From Apiosordaria backusii (taxonomy: Eukaryota > Ascomycota > Sordariomycetes > Sordariales > Lasiosphaeriaceae): a stretch of DNA of 64,000 bases. Below are positions 46,661 to 58,977 of the stretch, in pieces. Both the position numbers and the translations under genes were made by a program. The DNA lies in NCBI GenBank assembly GCA_030549205.1, contig JAUKTV010000015.1, positions 186,001-250,000 on the forward strand, read 5' to 3'. Under the pieces are notes generated by a model, which did not search any database, had not been told where the DNA came from, and saw nothing but the letters and a program-made list of their open reading frames with translations. The stretch's first letter is position 1; the number at the start of each line of letters is the position of its first letter.

Positions 46661-49001
46661 CTATTGAATATTAGAATTTTATATTTATAGGCTTTTGGTA
46701 TAATAAATTATATACTATTATTATATTAATATTATTTTTTAATTATTAAATTATATAGGATAGATCTATACTTAATATTATAAGTAGTTAATCAAGTTTT
46801 AATATAGTAGGTAATATAAAAGAGGAATATAGTAAGTAATATAAGAAAGTAATATAATAAATAATATAAGAAAGAAATATAGTAGGTAATATAAGAAAGG
46901 AAAAAAAATTGTAAATAGAATCTTTTTTAACTTTATATAGGCGTTAGTATCTGGCCTTAATATAGGCTAGCAAAAAAGTTATTAGTATAGTTATAAGTAA
47001 TTTAATAATAAAGGAGATATTTAAAAGGTTTAATTATAATATTATTATATAAATTTATTATTAAATTTAACAATAGAAAGTTGAATTATATAATAAGTAT
47101 ATAATAATAAATATATAGTAATTATATAATTATAACGGTAGCTTTAGGTGATTTAAATAGTATATTAGATTAACTATAAAGATAACTAATGCCGGATATG
47201 GCGTTATAAAAGAAGTTTTTTTTTAAAAGTTCTACTTTTTAAAGAGACATTATTTTTATTTATTAATTTTACTTTCCTTTAATTTAAATCTTTTTTTAAA
47301 ATAATAATAATATTTTAAATTATAATAAGTTTATTTATTATATTAATAATGGAAGATTTTATTATTATTTTTTTAACCGATGTTTATATTTAATAAGTTT
47401 TACTTTTAAAAATAGCCAAAAATTTATTAAACTTTATATAAACTTATAATTTTAAATTAATTTACATTTAACTTCTAAAAAAGGAAAGGTTTTAATTTAT
47501 TATAAAATATTTAATAAAAAATAAGGTTTTTATTATTAACTATTATATAGTTAATTAATTTAAATACTATAAATATTATATAATATTAGAATTATTAAAG
47601 AAATTATGATAATATTATTAATCGGTTTAAAAATATTTTAATAAAGTAGTTAATCAAGTTATTCTATTTATAAATATAGGGTTTAAAAGTAAAGGATTTA
47701 ATATATTTAATAAAAAATTAGGCCTATAGTTTATTCTTAATTTCTTTTTTACTATCGTAATAAAAATAAGTAAAGTATTAATTATAGTAATTTTTTAAAT
47801 TTTTAAAAAAACCTTTTATAATATTTAATATAATTAATCTTTTAACGCTTAATCAATAAAAAACTTACTTAAATTAAGATTTTTAATTTATTAAAATTAA
47901 TATTATAAGAAGCCTATTATAAGGTATAAATTTAGTTTTAAAAATAATAAAATTTAAAACCTTAAGTTTAAAATAGTAAAAAATAAAAAAAAACCTTCTT
48001 ATTCCTTTAATTTTATTATAAACTAAATATTAAAAATTTACTTTTTTTATTTAATTTAAATTTAAAAACTTAATAATAATTTTACTAATGGTTTTTAATA
48101 ATATTAAACTTATATAACTTAATTAATATACTATTTTAATAATATTTAAAGTAATTTACTATATTAATTTATAATAATATTAGAAATATTTTTAATAACT
48201 TCTTTAAATATATAGCCCCTTTAAACGTTTTTTTAATTAATTAAACTAAAGTTATTTAAACTATTAAAGTCTTTTATAAACCTATAAACCTTTTTAATAA
48301 ATTTACCTTAATTAAATCTTTTAAAGTTAAAATTATTTAAAATATTAAAGCCTTCTTATAAACTAACAGAACTTTATTCTTTTAAATATACCTTAATTAT
48401 AACCTTCTTTATAACCTTATTTAAACCTTTTAAATTTATAAGGCTTTACTTTTTAAATATTTAAATTAAAGTTAATAATATTATTATTATTTAATTTTAT
48501 AGGCCTATCATTAAGTATTTAAAGGTTTAAATTAACGTTTAGCTTTATTATTAATTTTTACTTTTAATTCATAATATTAAAATTTATATTATAATAAATA
48601 ATAAGCTTTTTAACCTTTTATAATTTTAAAAAAAAACTTATTACTATCGGAACTTTATTAAATTTATATAATATTACCTTTTTAATTTAACCGTTAACTT
48701 TATAACATAGTATATTATTAAAAAAGTTAATATTAAATTATAAAATATATAAAGTATTTTTAAATTTAAATTTAATATATTTAAAAGGTTTTTTTTAAAA
48801 AGTATTATAAATATAATAATTTTAAAATCTTTAAATATTAAAAAACCCCTTTGTATATAATTATCTTTAATAAACTATTATTAAGTTTATAATTAATAAA
48901 TTATTTTCGATTATTAATAATATAATTAATAAATTTAATATTATATTAAAGGACGGTTTTTAAAAAAATTATTATTAAACCATTACTTTTAATACTTTTA
49001 A

Positions 49002-49987
49002 CTTAAGGTTCGGTGGTATATACACAAGACGTAACACACAGATACTCACGATCAACACAACAGTAAACAGTATCTTCAAGTTATTTAGTATACCATTAAA
49101 CTGGCTATCTATTAAAGCGTCTTAGCCTTCACTATCATACCTACAATCAATATCAGCTTTACTAACCATCCTTCTACCTCATCCTTCTATTTAAAGGCTT
49201 TATTTTAAATTTCTATATTATCTTCTTTAATCCACCGGTCTACATTAAGATCGATCAAATCCTATCTAAATTAATAGAGTCTAATATATTAGTCGACAGA
49301 TAAAATAGCAATGGTATATATAACGTACGTTCGAACGCAGGCAACGCTTATATTCTTTTACTTTTTACTATTTTTCTTCGGTACAGCTATCATTACATCG
49401 GCCAATTCAAGGTACTTATAGTAATCTAGCCTTAGGATCTTATACTTGTAGGCTTTCAGTATAGTAGATTGTATACTGCTATTATATTAGTGCTATCTTT
49501 CAGTCGTTAAGTCGTATAGGACAAACCTATACTTAATACTGCAATCGATTAAGTCTTAATATAGTAGGTAATGTAGGAAAGGAATATAGTAGGTAATGTA
49601 AGAGAATAATATAGTAGGTAATATAAGAAAGGAAGAAGAAAAGTAGTAGATAGGATCCTTTTTAACCTTATATAGGCGCTAGTACCTAGCCTTAGCGTAG
49701 GCCGGTAAGGGAGTTATCGGTACGGTTATAAGCAATTCGGTAGTAAAGGAGGCGTTTGGAAGGTTTGGCTATAATGTTATTATATAAGCTTATTATTAAA
49801 CTCGACGGTAAAAGATTTAGCTATATAATAAGCATATAATAAGTATATAATAGTTATATAACCACAACGGTAGCCCTAGGCAGTTTAAATAGCATACTAG
49901 ATTAACTGTAAAGAGAACTAACGCCGGGTATGGCGTTGTAAAAGAAATTTTTTTTTGGAAGCTCCACTTCTCAGAGAGACACAGACA
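49002..49987 (+). mobile_element. Family R copy, full length and best preserved, with a 13 bp duplication
   Basis: At 986 bp it runs from cttaaggttcggtggtatat to ctcagagagacacagaca. The duplication ttaatacttttaa lies at 48989-49001 and 49988-50000. The empty site in Copia-B copy 1 is at about 3020-3045. Many CpA/TpG sites survive throughout, so this is a young copy. No protein-coding frame is present on either strand. The 3' tail of GACA/CAGA units varies between copies. Confidence 0.93.
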
Positions 49988-51058
49988 TTAATACTTTTAA
50001 TATTTTTAATAGACTTTATAAATATTATATGAGTATTATTATTATTATTATTATTATTATTTAAGTTTTTAAAAACCTTTAAAGTTAAATTATAAAAGTT
50101 TACTATATAAGTAAATTAATTTTTAACTTTAAACTTTTTTTTAAACCTTTTAAAGCCTTTTTTTTTCTCTTAAAGAAGGCTATTAAAGTTATTAAAGCTA
50201 TTATTATTATTACTTTAAAGCTTTTTATTTAAAAAACCCTTTTTTAATATCTTTAAAAAGGCTTTCTTTACTTTTATAAACTATACCTTTAATAATAAAA
50301 AATACTTACTTTTTTAATAAATCTATTATTAAAAAGTTTAAATTAATAATATTTATATTTTAATTTAATACTTTAATAATTTATATAATATTTTATTACT
50401 TTTTAATTTATTATAAAAAGCTTTTGTTTAGAATTTATAACTTAAAAGTCGATATTAATTAATATAAATCGATTAATTATATTAAAAAACTGAATATTAA
50501 AGTCCATTAAAAAGTTTATAAATTAATAAAAATTTAAAAAGTAATATTTTCTATAAAAGTCTTTTTATTATAATTTAATACTATAAAAATACCTTTAAAT
50601 AAATAATTTATAAACTTTAAAGTTTATTTATTATAAAATAAAAACTTAAAAACTTAAAGCTATATTATTTTAAAATAATATTAATAATAAGGCTTATTTA
50701 ATATTACTTTAATAAACTATTATAATAGGGTCTTTTATAAAAGTAACTATATCGATAATATATAGTATAATATTTAAGTTTTATTTTTATAAATTAAAAA
50801 TTTTAAAGTCTATAAGCCTTTAATTAATAAATTATTATAGCTTTTAAATATACCAGTTTAATTGTTATAATAATCTTAAGCTATTTTAAAATACTTTAAA
50901 TTACTATTAAAAACTTAATTTACATTATTATTTTGATTATAGCATTTTATAATTATTAAATTTAAGCCTTTTATTTTTAAAATTAAATTATAAAAGCTTA
51001 TATATAATAAAAATTAATTAATTCCTTTTTTTTAAAAAACCTTTATTTAAACTTTATA

Positions 51059-52033
51059 TATCTCTCTAAGAAGTGGAGCTTCCAAAAAAAAAATTCTTTT
51101 ACAACGCCATACCTAGCGTTGGTTCTCTTTATAGTTAATTTAATATACTACTTAAATTGCCTAAGGCTACTGTTATAGTTATATAACTATTATATACTTA
51201 TTATATACTTATTATATAACTAAACCTTCTACTGTTAAGTTTAATAATAAGCTTGTATAATAATATTATAGCTAAACCTTTTAAACGCTTCCTTTACTAT
51301 CGAATTGCTTATAACCGTACCGATAACTCCTTTACCGGCCTACACTAGGGCCAGATACCAGCACCTATATAAGGTTAAAAAGGATCCTATTCTTCTTTCT
51401 TTCTTATATTACTTACTACATTCCTCTCCTACATTACTTACTATATTACTTTCCTATATTACCTACTATATTACTCTCCTACATTACCTACTATATTAAA
51501 ACTTAATCGATTACAATATTAAATACAGGTCTATTCTATATAACTTAACAATTAAAAGATAGTACTAATATAATAGCAATATATAATTATACTAAAAGCC
51601 TTTAAGTATAAGATCCTAAAGTTAGATTACTATAAATTAGCCGATATAATAATAGCTATACTAAAAAAAGACAGTAAAAAATAGAAGAATATAAGCGTTA
51701 CTTACATTCGAACGTACGCTATATATACTATTACTACTTTATCTATTAACCAATATACCAAACTCTATTAATTCGGATAGGATTTAATCGATTTCAATAT
51801 AGACCGGTAGATTAAAGAAAATAATATAGAGACTTAAAATAAAGCCTTTAAATAGAAGGATAAAATAGAAGGATAGTTAATAAAGCTAATATCGATTGTA
51901 GGTATAATAGTAAAGGCTAAGACGCCTTAATAAATAGCCAATTTAATAGTATACCAAATAACTTAAAGATACTATTGTATTGATCGTAAGCATCTATATA
52001 TCATGTCTTATATATATACCACCGAACCTTAAG
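51059..52033 (-). mobile_element. Family R copy, full length, with a 14 bp duplication
   Basis: The 975 bp reverse copy runs from tatctctctaagaagtggag to ccaccgaaccttaag. It is flanked by atttaaactttata (51045-51058) and atttaaattttata (52034-52047). The unoccupied counterpart in Copia-B copy 1 lies near 4690-4720. About four minisatellite units (51400-51500) underlie the 64-codon open frame at 51305-51499, which is therefore not a gene. Confidence 0.92.
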
Positions 52034-53832
52034 ATTTAAATTTTATATTTTATATATTTAAATTTATAAAGGATTTAATATATTTACCGTTAAAATATTT
52101 TATAAAGTTTTATAATTTTAATTTAATATAGATTTTTATTAAAGTTTTTAATTATAATTTATTTATATAATAAAAAATATTAAATTTATAGTATTTAAAA
52201 GTTTTAAAAAATAAGCTTTATTTTATATAATAAAATATTATAATTATTAATAATAATAGTAATAATTAAAAAGGTCTTTTCTTTCTTATTTTTTATTTAG
52301 TTTAAGTTTAATAGAATTACTTAATTAAAGTTAAAGTAAAAAGTATTATTTTTAACTTTTATAAACTTAAAGTTTATAAGCCTTTAATATTTTATTAAGT
52401 TTAGTTTTTATATACTTCATAATATAATAAATTTAATAATAAACGTAAATTTAAACCTTTATAGGCCTTTAAAAAACTTTATAAAGATAAAGTAAATTTA
52501 ATATTTACTTTAAAACCTTACTTTAATAAATAAATTTTAAAATTAATAATTTAATAGCCTATTTATAATATAATCTATAATAGGCCTAAATTGCTATTTA
52601 TAAAAGGCTTTAAATTTAAATTTATAAACTTATAATTTAATTAATTATCCTCTACATTTATAATTTGTTAAAATAAATATAGTTAATTATAATCCTTTTA
52701 AAGAAAGTATTCATAGTATTAATATAATAAATATTATTTAGAATTTTAAAATAAAAAGAAGTTCTGATTTTTAAATATATTAAAGGAAAGTTATTTTATA
52801 TTAAGTACTTTATAAAAAGAAATAATATGAAAGTTTATATTTAAACGTTTATTAATGTAGAAGTTGATAATAATATATTTATAAATATAAAATTTATATA
52901 GTTTTTATAAATTAATTAAATATAAAATAAAAAGACGATTTTATTTTTATTTTCATAAATAATTATAATAATAAAAGCTATTAAAATATTAAATTATTAT
53001 AAATCTTTTTTTTAAATATTATTAATTAGTATTTTTAATAAATTAAATATTAATTATTATTAATATAATATTTAACTTAATATAAAATTTAATGTTTTAA
53101 TTTTCTTTAGAGAGGAAGAAGTTTTAATAAATCTGTTAATAAATTAATAACAGAAAGATAATAATTTAAAGTTTATTTAAAAGAAAATATAATAATTAGA
53201 ATTATTAAAAGAAAATTAAAAATAAATAAAAAGATATTTAGATTATTTATTAATTAAAATACCGAATTTTAATTATATTAAATTTATACCTATTTAAATT
53301 ATTTAATATTTTTAATATAAAAAACTAATTAATAATTAAAATATACTGTAAGTTTTGTATAATTTATATAAAGTAATTATTATTATTATAAAAGCAAGTA
53401 AAGAAGTTATTTATTAATTTTAATATTATAATATTAAATATAATATCTTTTATTATTAATTAATAAAATTTTAAATTACCTTTTTTAAATTAAAATCTTT
53501 ATTAAAGTTAATAAGAAATAAACTGTTAATTAAATTTAAACATACTTTATTAATATAAACCTTATAATATTTTAAATTTACTATAATTTATATAAATATA
53601 AAGTTCTTTTTTTAAATTTCATTAATAGACTTATAACCTTTTAAAAATAAAGTTTTTATAAATTCCTTTAATAAATATTATTTAATATATATTAACGATA
53701 TTATTAAATTTTTTAAATTTAAAATTAAATATAAAATTTATATTAAAATAATATTAAAGTATTTAAAAAACGCTGGTTTATAGGCTAATATTAAAAAATA
53801 TAAATTCTATATTAAAAGTATCCGTACTTTAA

Positions 53833-53975
53833 AAAGCCCTACTATATTAAACTACGTAAGTAAGGCATTTATATAGTAGTATTTACTAGACTATTAGCTA
53901 TATTAGTTAATTAGCTATATATTTAGACCTATTAAATTAAAAATACCGTAATCGCTTTAAAATATTAAATTTATT
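53833..53975. repeat. Left terminal inverted repeat of the 1.9 kb element
   Basis: This is the RIP-mutated version of the right repeat: GGACC has become aaact and CACCTACATGG has become catttatatag, with CpG in acgtaa kept. Confidence 0.72.
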
Positions 53976-55592
53976 AATTATTTTAACCGGCTTTAAGTTC
54001 CTAAAAAAATACTATTTATAGGCTTTTCTTACCGCTTTATTCTAAATCCTTTTATATTAATTATAAACCTTTTACTTAATAGCTTTAATTAATTACCTTA
54101 TTTTAATAAAAGTTTTATTTTCTTTTTTCTAAACTATTTTCTTTTTATCGGCTATAATTAATACCCTCTTTAATTAAAATAACCCTCGCTTTATTACCTT
54201 ATAAGTTTTAACAACTATTTAAACTATTTAAATAATACTTTTCGTTTAAACTAACTTAATAGTAATTATAAATAACATTTTAACAAACCCGTTTATATTA
54301 TTAAAAAAGTACTTTATTAAGGTACTTAAATATAATTTCCTATAACCTATTAGCGCTTTTATTAATCTATTTAAAAGTAACGGAAGTATAAAATAGTAAG
54401 AATATAAATTTAAAGGATATAAAAAAGGAGGTTATTAGCTATATTTATTAATATACTTCTTTAAATATAATATTAAAATTAAATAAAAAGATGTTAATGT
54501 TAATAAAAGTGAAAAGAATTATCGTTTTCTTAAAACCTTAAAGCCGTACTTTTTAAATTATTTTTAAAAATTAGATTTTAATAATATTTATAAAGGTATT
54601 ATAAACTAATATATTAATAACCTTAATATAGTAATACTTAAATAATTAAAAAACTATAATATCGAAAGGTTAAAGAATATATATATAAAGTTTAATAATA
54701 AACCGAATGAAATAATACTATTTTCTTTATAATAGTTAATAAATAAAATAGTATAATAAAATCTATATCTATTAATAATACGTAACTATATAATACTTAA
54801 GACTTTTTTAAATACTTATTAAAGTATTTTAATTAATTTAAAAAAAGCTTGTCGTTTAAATAGCCAGTAAGAAAGGTCAATAATACAGTCTTTAACTTTA
54901 ATTCTTTTTATTAATATTAAAGTATAAAATAAAGTAAACCGGTTAATATTAAAAACATTAAATAGCTATTTCTATTAACCGAAATAGCTTTAATAGTTAT
55001 AGTCGATTCCTTATTTTTAAAAATAATAAAGTAATAAGCTTTTTTATATTTAATAACGATAAAACAATTCTTACTTACTTTAATTTAAAATCCTATTTTA
55101 TTTATATATCTTTAGGCTATATTTTATATTCTTTAACAATAGTAAGAAGTTTTTTAAAGTAATTTTCGATATTTTTAAGGTTTTTAAAATATTTCTATTT
55201 AATTTTTTTTTTAATACTGCTTATAATATTTATAGCATTTAACAAAGTAGGTAGTTTAATTTAATTTAACTTACAGTAAATTAATATATTTTTAACAGCT
55301 ATACTTTATAATAAAAATCCAGTTTATGTATTAATAATAAACTTAAAGTATACTATTATATTTATAATATTAAAGTAATTAATATAGTAATAAATTATTA
55401 CCTTTTTTAAATTTTTTAAATACTTATATAATAGTTTATAGCCTTTATAAGGCTTATAGTGTTTAAAGTAAGATTGAAATTAACTATATTTAACGTTATA
55501 TTTTTATATAATGTACGCTATTAATATTGTAAAAAAAGCTTTTAAGTATTAAAGAGCGGTTTAATTATTAGTTTCTATTTTAAAATAGTAAA

Positions 55593-55735
55593 AAAGCGGT
55601 GGTTTTAGTCGAATTGGAAGGAAAAAACTATAGGAGGTTTAAATATCTGGCTAATAAACTGGTATAACTAATAGAGTAAATAGTAAGTACTACCATGTAG
55701 GTGCCTTATTTACGTGGTCCAATATAGTGGGGCTT
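55593..55735. repeat. Right terminal inverted repeat of the 1.9 kb element, little mutated
   Basis: It contains intact CpA/TpG sites (accatgtaggtgccttattt, gtggtccaatatagtggggc) and stands out by G content from its surroundings. It pairs with 53833-53975 in reverse orientation. Confidence 0.75.
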
Positions 55736-57789
55736 ATTAGGGTATAGGTGTATAGTTTTTAAAATTTATTATAAAAATAAATAAAATAGCCGTTACTTTA
55801 AAGATAATAATTACTATAATTAATTAATGAAAGTTAATAAATATAAAAAGAATTTAAAGTTTTTTTTAAAATTTTACAGTTTTTAATATAAATTTATATT
55901 AAAGTATAATTGTATTATAAAGTATTAACTATAAATATAAAAAATAATATAACACCAAACCTTCAATACCTTAAAGAAAAAGCTATTAAATATATTAATA
56001 CTATAATATTTAAATTATTTATTACCGATATAAATTAAAATAGATTATTTTGTAATAAGTATTTTCTTATAACTTTCCTTAAAGAATAATAAATAGTATT
56101 TAATAACTTTTTATTTAAAAGTTATAAAAGAAATTAAGTATAATTATTTAATATATAATAAAAAATTACTTATAATGATATAAATGTGAAAAGATTAAAG
56201 ATTAAAACTTATAAATTTAAAAGATTAGCCTTGTATTATTATTATAAATTATTAAATTTTAAAGTATTTTAGTATTAGGTAATTACTTAACGTTGAATAA
56301 ATAAATTAAATAATTATAATATTATATTACAACTTTATTATTATATATTACTTTAATATTAAAAACGCTATTACTGATACTTTATTGAAAAAGTTGAAAA
56401 ATATATAAACTTAATATAAATAAAAGGATATTAAACGTACTATATAAATATTTAAAGGCGTTTTGATAAATAAGCTTATTATTATTTATTTCTTTAACTT
56501 ATTTAAAGGAATTAAGTTTAACTTTACAACCTTTAACGAAAATATCTTTACCTTTAATGATTCTAATATAGCCTTTTTAAATTACTTATTTAAGGTTAAA
56601 AAAGTTAATTAAAACTTTTTAATTGAATAAATAAAAATTAAAGAAAGTAATAATAATAATTTATCCCTTTTTTTTTAATAAATCAGTATAATAGTTACTT
56701 AATCGTTTTTAAAATAAATAATTTAAAAATACCTATAATTTAAAAGTTTATAATTAACTGTTAACTATCTACCCTGGTTATAATAAAGTAAAGAAAAGAA
56801 TAAATTAATATTATAAATAGTTAAAATTATTCAATAATAGTAATAAATATATCGTTAATTATAAATATAAATTATTAAAGGTTTTTAAAAATAAAAATTT
56901 AAATTTCTTTTCTTTAATTTTATTATTTAAAAAAATATAGTAATATATTATAATAGATTTTAAAGAAAGGATATAATAACATTTTAATAATAATTAACCG
57001 GCTTAATAAAGTTATATAGATAATTCCTTATATCATTGAAATTATAATAAAAAATATTATTTTTATCACTATAAAAGCCCTTTTAAAATATTTAAAATAT
57101 TAATTTAAATCGTTAATAATAAAAGTTTATAATTTATTACTAATTTTATAAATAAATTATTAAAAGTTATAAATATTAAATAAAAACTTTTTTATTTTAA
57201 TTATTTATAAACTATAAAATAAATTGGAATTATAAATTTATACTTTAATTAATAACTTTACTTATTTATTAACTATAATAAAATAATTAATTAATTGCTT
57301 TATTTATAATAAATATAGTTTAAAATTTAATACTATATAATAGTATTAATTTTAAACTTTATAAAGTTTTAATACCATTTTTATTTTTAGTTTATTAAGA
57401 TTAGTCTTAATATGTTAATTTAATATAAAAAATAATAGTTTATAAATAATTTAATTATAAAAAGATATAATAGTACTTTTTATATTTAAAGGAATATATT
57501 AATTTAGTAAGAGATTATATTATTAAATTATAAAGAAAATAGGCTAGATAAATTAATTACTATTAATATAAACTTAAGTTTTAATTAAAAAATTATATAT
57601 TTATTATTAAAAAAATATAGTTGATTAATAAACCTAATAATAAAGTTAATTTCTTTTTTATAAACATTTTTATTAATTAAAATTATTTAATAATTTAAAT
57701 TTTTTATATTAATTAATTTTATAAATATTTAAATCATCCTTTATTAAATTAAGAAAATAAAAACTTTCAATTTAAAGATATTAACGGTA

Positions 57790-57965
57790 AGAATAAATAA
57801 AAGGTCGATTGAATATTAATTTTATATAAATATTATAGTAAATTATAATATTGAATATAGTAAAGAAAATAGAATTTAAATTTAAAATAATATAATATCA
57901 ATAGATTTAAAAATATAATAGTAAAACTATATAAATATTATAAGTAATATTTAAATAAATTAAGC
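57790..57965 (+). pseudogene. Chromodomain-like end of Gypsy-D Pol
   Basis: In one frame, with stops as Gln or Trp, the translation gives KVDQILILYKYYSKLQYQI then NLNLKQYNINRFKN and YKYYKQYLNKLS. This fits the C-terminal chromodomain pattern of fungal chromoviruses (aromatic and Lys residues, then W/QY..FKN). In live elements such domains bind methylated histone H3. This copy is dead. Confidence 0.55.
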
Positions 57966-58189
57966 TTTTTAATAAAGTTAAAAAAATAAAAGAAAGTAAC
58001 GTTAAAAAATAAAGTAAATAAAAATTATAAAATAAATAATATATTTATAAAATAAAAGTAAAATAATTTAAAAAGCGTATAGAAAATGAAAGGTAAATAA
58101 TACTTTTTTATTTAAATAGTAAATTTAATAAAATTAATAATATATTTTATAAGGAATATAATAAAATAATAAAGAAATTTTTATTTTTT

Positions 58190-58560
58190 AAATTACTATA
58201 ATTATTACCTTAAAAGTAAATACCCTTTATTTAAGAAATAAATAATGTAAAATTAAAAAAAATAGTAAATCCAAATTAACGTTAAAGTAATTATTTTTTT
58301 CTTTTTTAATTTAACTTTATAGTTAAAATTAACTTTTTAAAAAAGGTAATATTATAACTTTAAAATACTTTATTAATTTATAACTTACTTTACTTTTTAC
58401 TTTATATTAAGTTTATTTTAAAAGTAAGGTATTTTAAAATTTATTTTATTTATAAAATTATAGTCTAAATAATTCCTCCTTTTTTTTTAAAATTAAAATC
58501 TTATAAATTAACTATTACTTACTTATACCTTATATAATATACTACCCTTATAACTTTAAT
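58190..58560 (-). other. Fragment of the unclassified element of 29989-31460
   Basis: The reverse complement of about 58340-58560 (aaaaaggaggaattatttag and flanks) follows 31230-31450 closely. The purine-rich aaaaaggagg is the most conserved part and could be a polypurine tract, which would make the following sequence an LTR. This is unproven. Confidence 0.5.
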
Positions 58561-58752
58561 ATAAATTAATATAAAATTATTAATATAGTTAAAAGTAATT
58601 TAATAATAAAAGATTTAATTATATAATAAATATATAATTATAATAGTAATTTTAATTAATTTAATAATTTATTAAATTAACTATAAAGATAGTTAATATA
58701 AAATATAATGTTATAAAATTGTTTTTTTAAAAGCTTTATTATTTAAAAAAAT
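58552..58752 (+). mobile_element. 5'-truncated family R fragment
   Basis: It follows the R 3' third (aataaaagatttaattatat to aaaagctttattatttaaa) and is strongly mutated. Confidence 0.6.
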
Positions 58753-58977
58753 GTAAAATATAATATATTAATATTTACCTTTATAATATAACAGCGTATA
58801 TTTAAAGGCGTTTTAATTACTTTTTTTGATAAAAAGGCTATAAATTTAAATGTTATATAAAGTAAAAAAGCTAAACTTTTATTAATTTTTTAATAAAGTA
58901 TAAAGTAAATTTTATTTCTATTATAAACTTTTAAATTCTAAAATAACTTTATTATTGTATAATTTATTAAGTATAAA

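Larger units (their letters stand above)
38914..47248 (+). mobile_element. Full-length family R copy split by Gypsy-C
   Basis: R sequence at 38914-39326 and 46666-47248 is joined across the 7.3 kb Gypsy element. The 13 bp duplication attatttttattt at 38901-38913 and 47249-47261 marks the R borders. The unoccupied site is present in Copia-B copy 1 near 390-402. The right half contains four minisatellite units (46795-46905). Confidence 0.9.
36608..52705 (-). mobile_element. Copia-B copy 3 (reverse), heavily RIP-mutated and interrupted by three R insertions
   Basis: A truncated 3' LTR (36608-36797) is followed on the minus strand by RNase H, reverse transcriptase (about 37600-38440), integrase, protease and Gag, in line with the reverse complement of Copia-B copy 2. 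It continues after the interruptions at 38901-47261 and 49002-49987, and after 51059-52033, to the leader and about 40 bp of 5' LTR (52666-52705). Together with copy 1 it supplies empty target sites for several R insertions. Confidence 0.88.
53833..55735. mobile_element. DNA transposon relic, 1.9 kb, with long terminal inverted repeats
   Basis: The left end (aaagccctactatattaaac) and the reverse complement of the right end (aagccccactatattggacc) match over about 60 bp with C/T and G/A differences. The match continues with small gaps to about 140 bp. The total length fits Tc1/mariner-superfamily elements of fungi, but no transposase frame is recognisable. The target duplication is unclear (TA not proven). 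It interrupts the Gypsy-D reverse transcriptase, whose reading resumes after 55736. Confidence 0.75.
52706..58189 (+). mobile_element. Gypsy-D, degraded Ty3/Gypsy (chromovirus-type) relic, split by a TIR element
   Basis: Plus-strand translation with stops as Gln shows reverse transcriptase at 53600-53832 (YINDIIKFF at 53690, then LKYLKNAGL and ANIKKYKFYIKS). The interruption is 53833-55735. After it the thumb region resumes at about 55830-55930 (KEFKVFFKILQFLI). A late integrase part is at about 57560-57740 (YIFINQKNIQLIN). A chromodomain-like segment lies at about 57790-57965. No LTRs could be defined, so the borders are approximate. Confidence 0.7.

Noticed and set aside
49002..49987. Family R as a solo LTR
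   Set aside because: Duplications of 10-16 bp, absence of TG...CA ends on both sides and 5'-truncated copies contradict LTR integration, which gives 5 bp here.
51305..51499. 64-codon open frame rich in Leu/Tyr
   Set aside because: It is antisense to a family R copy and covers the minisatellite. Other R copies do not keep it open.
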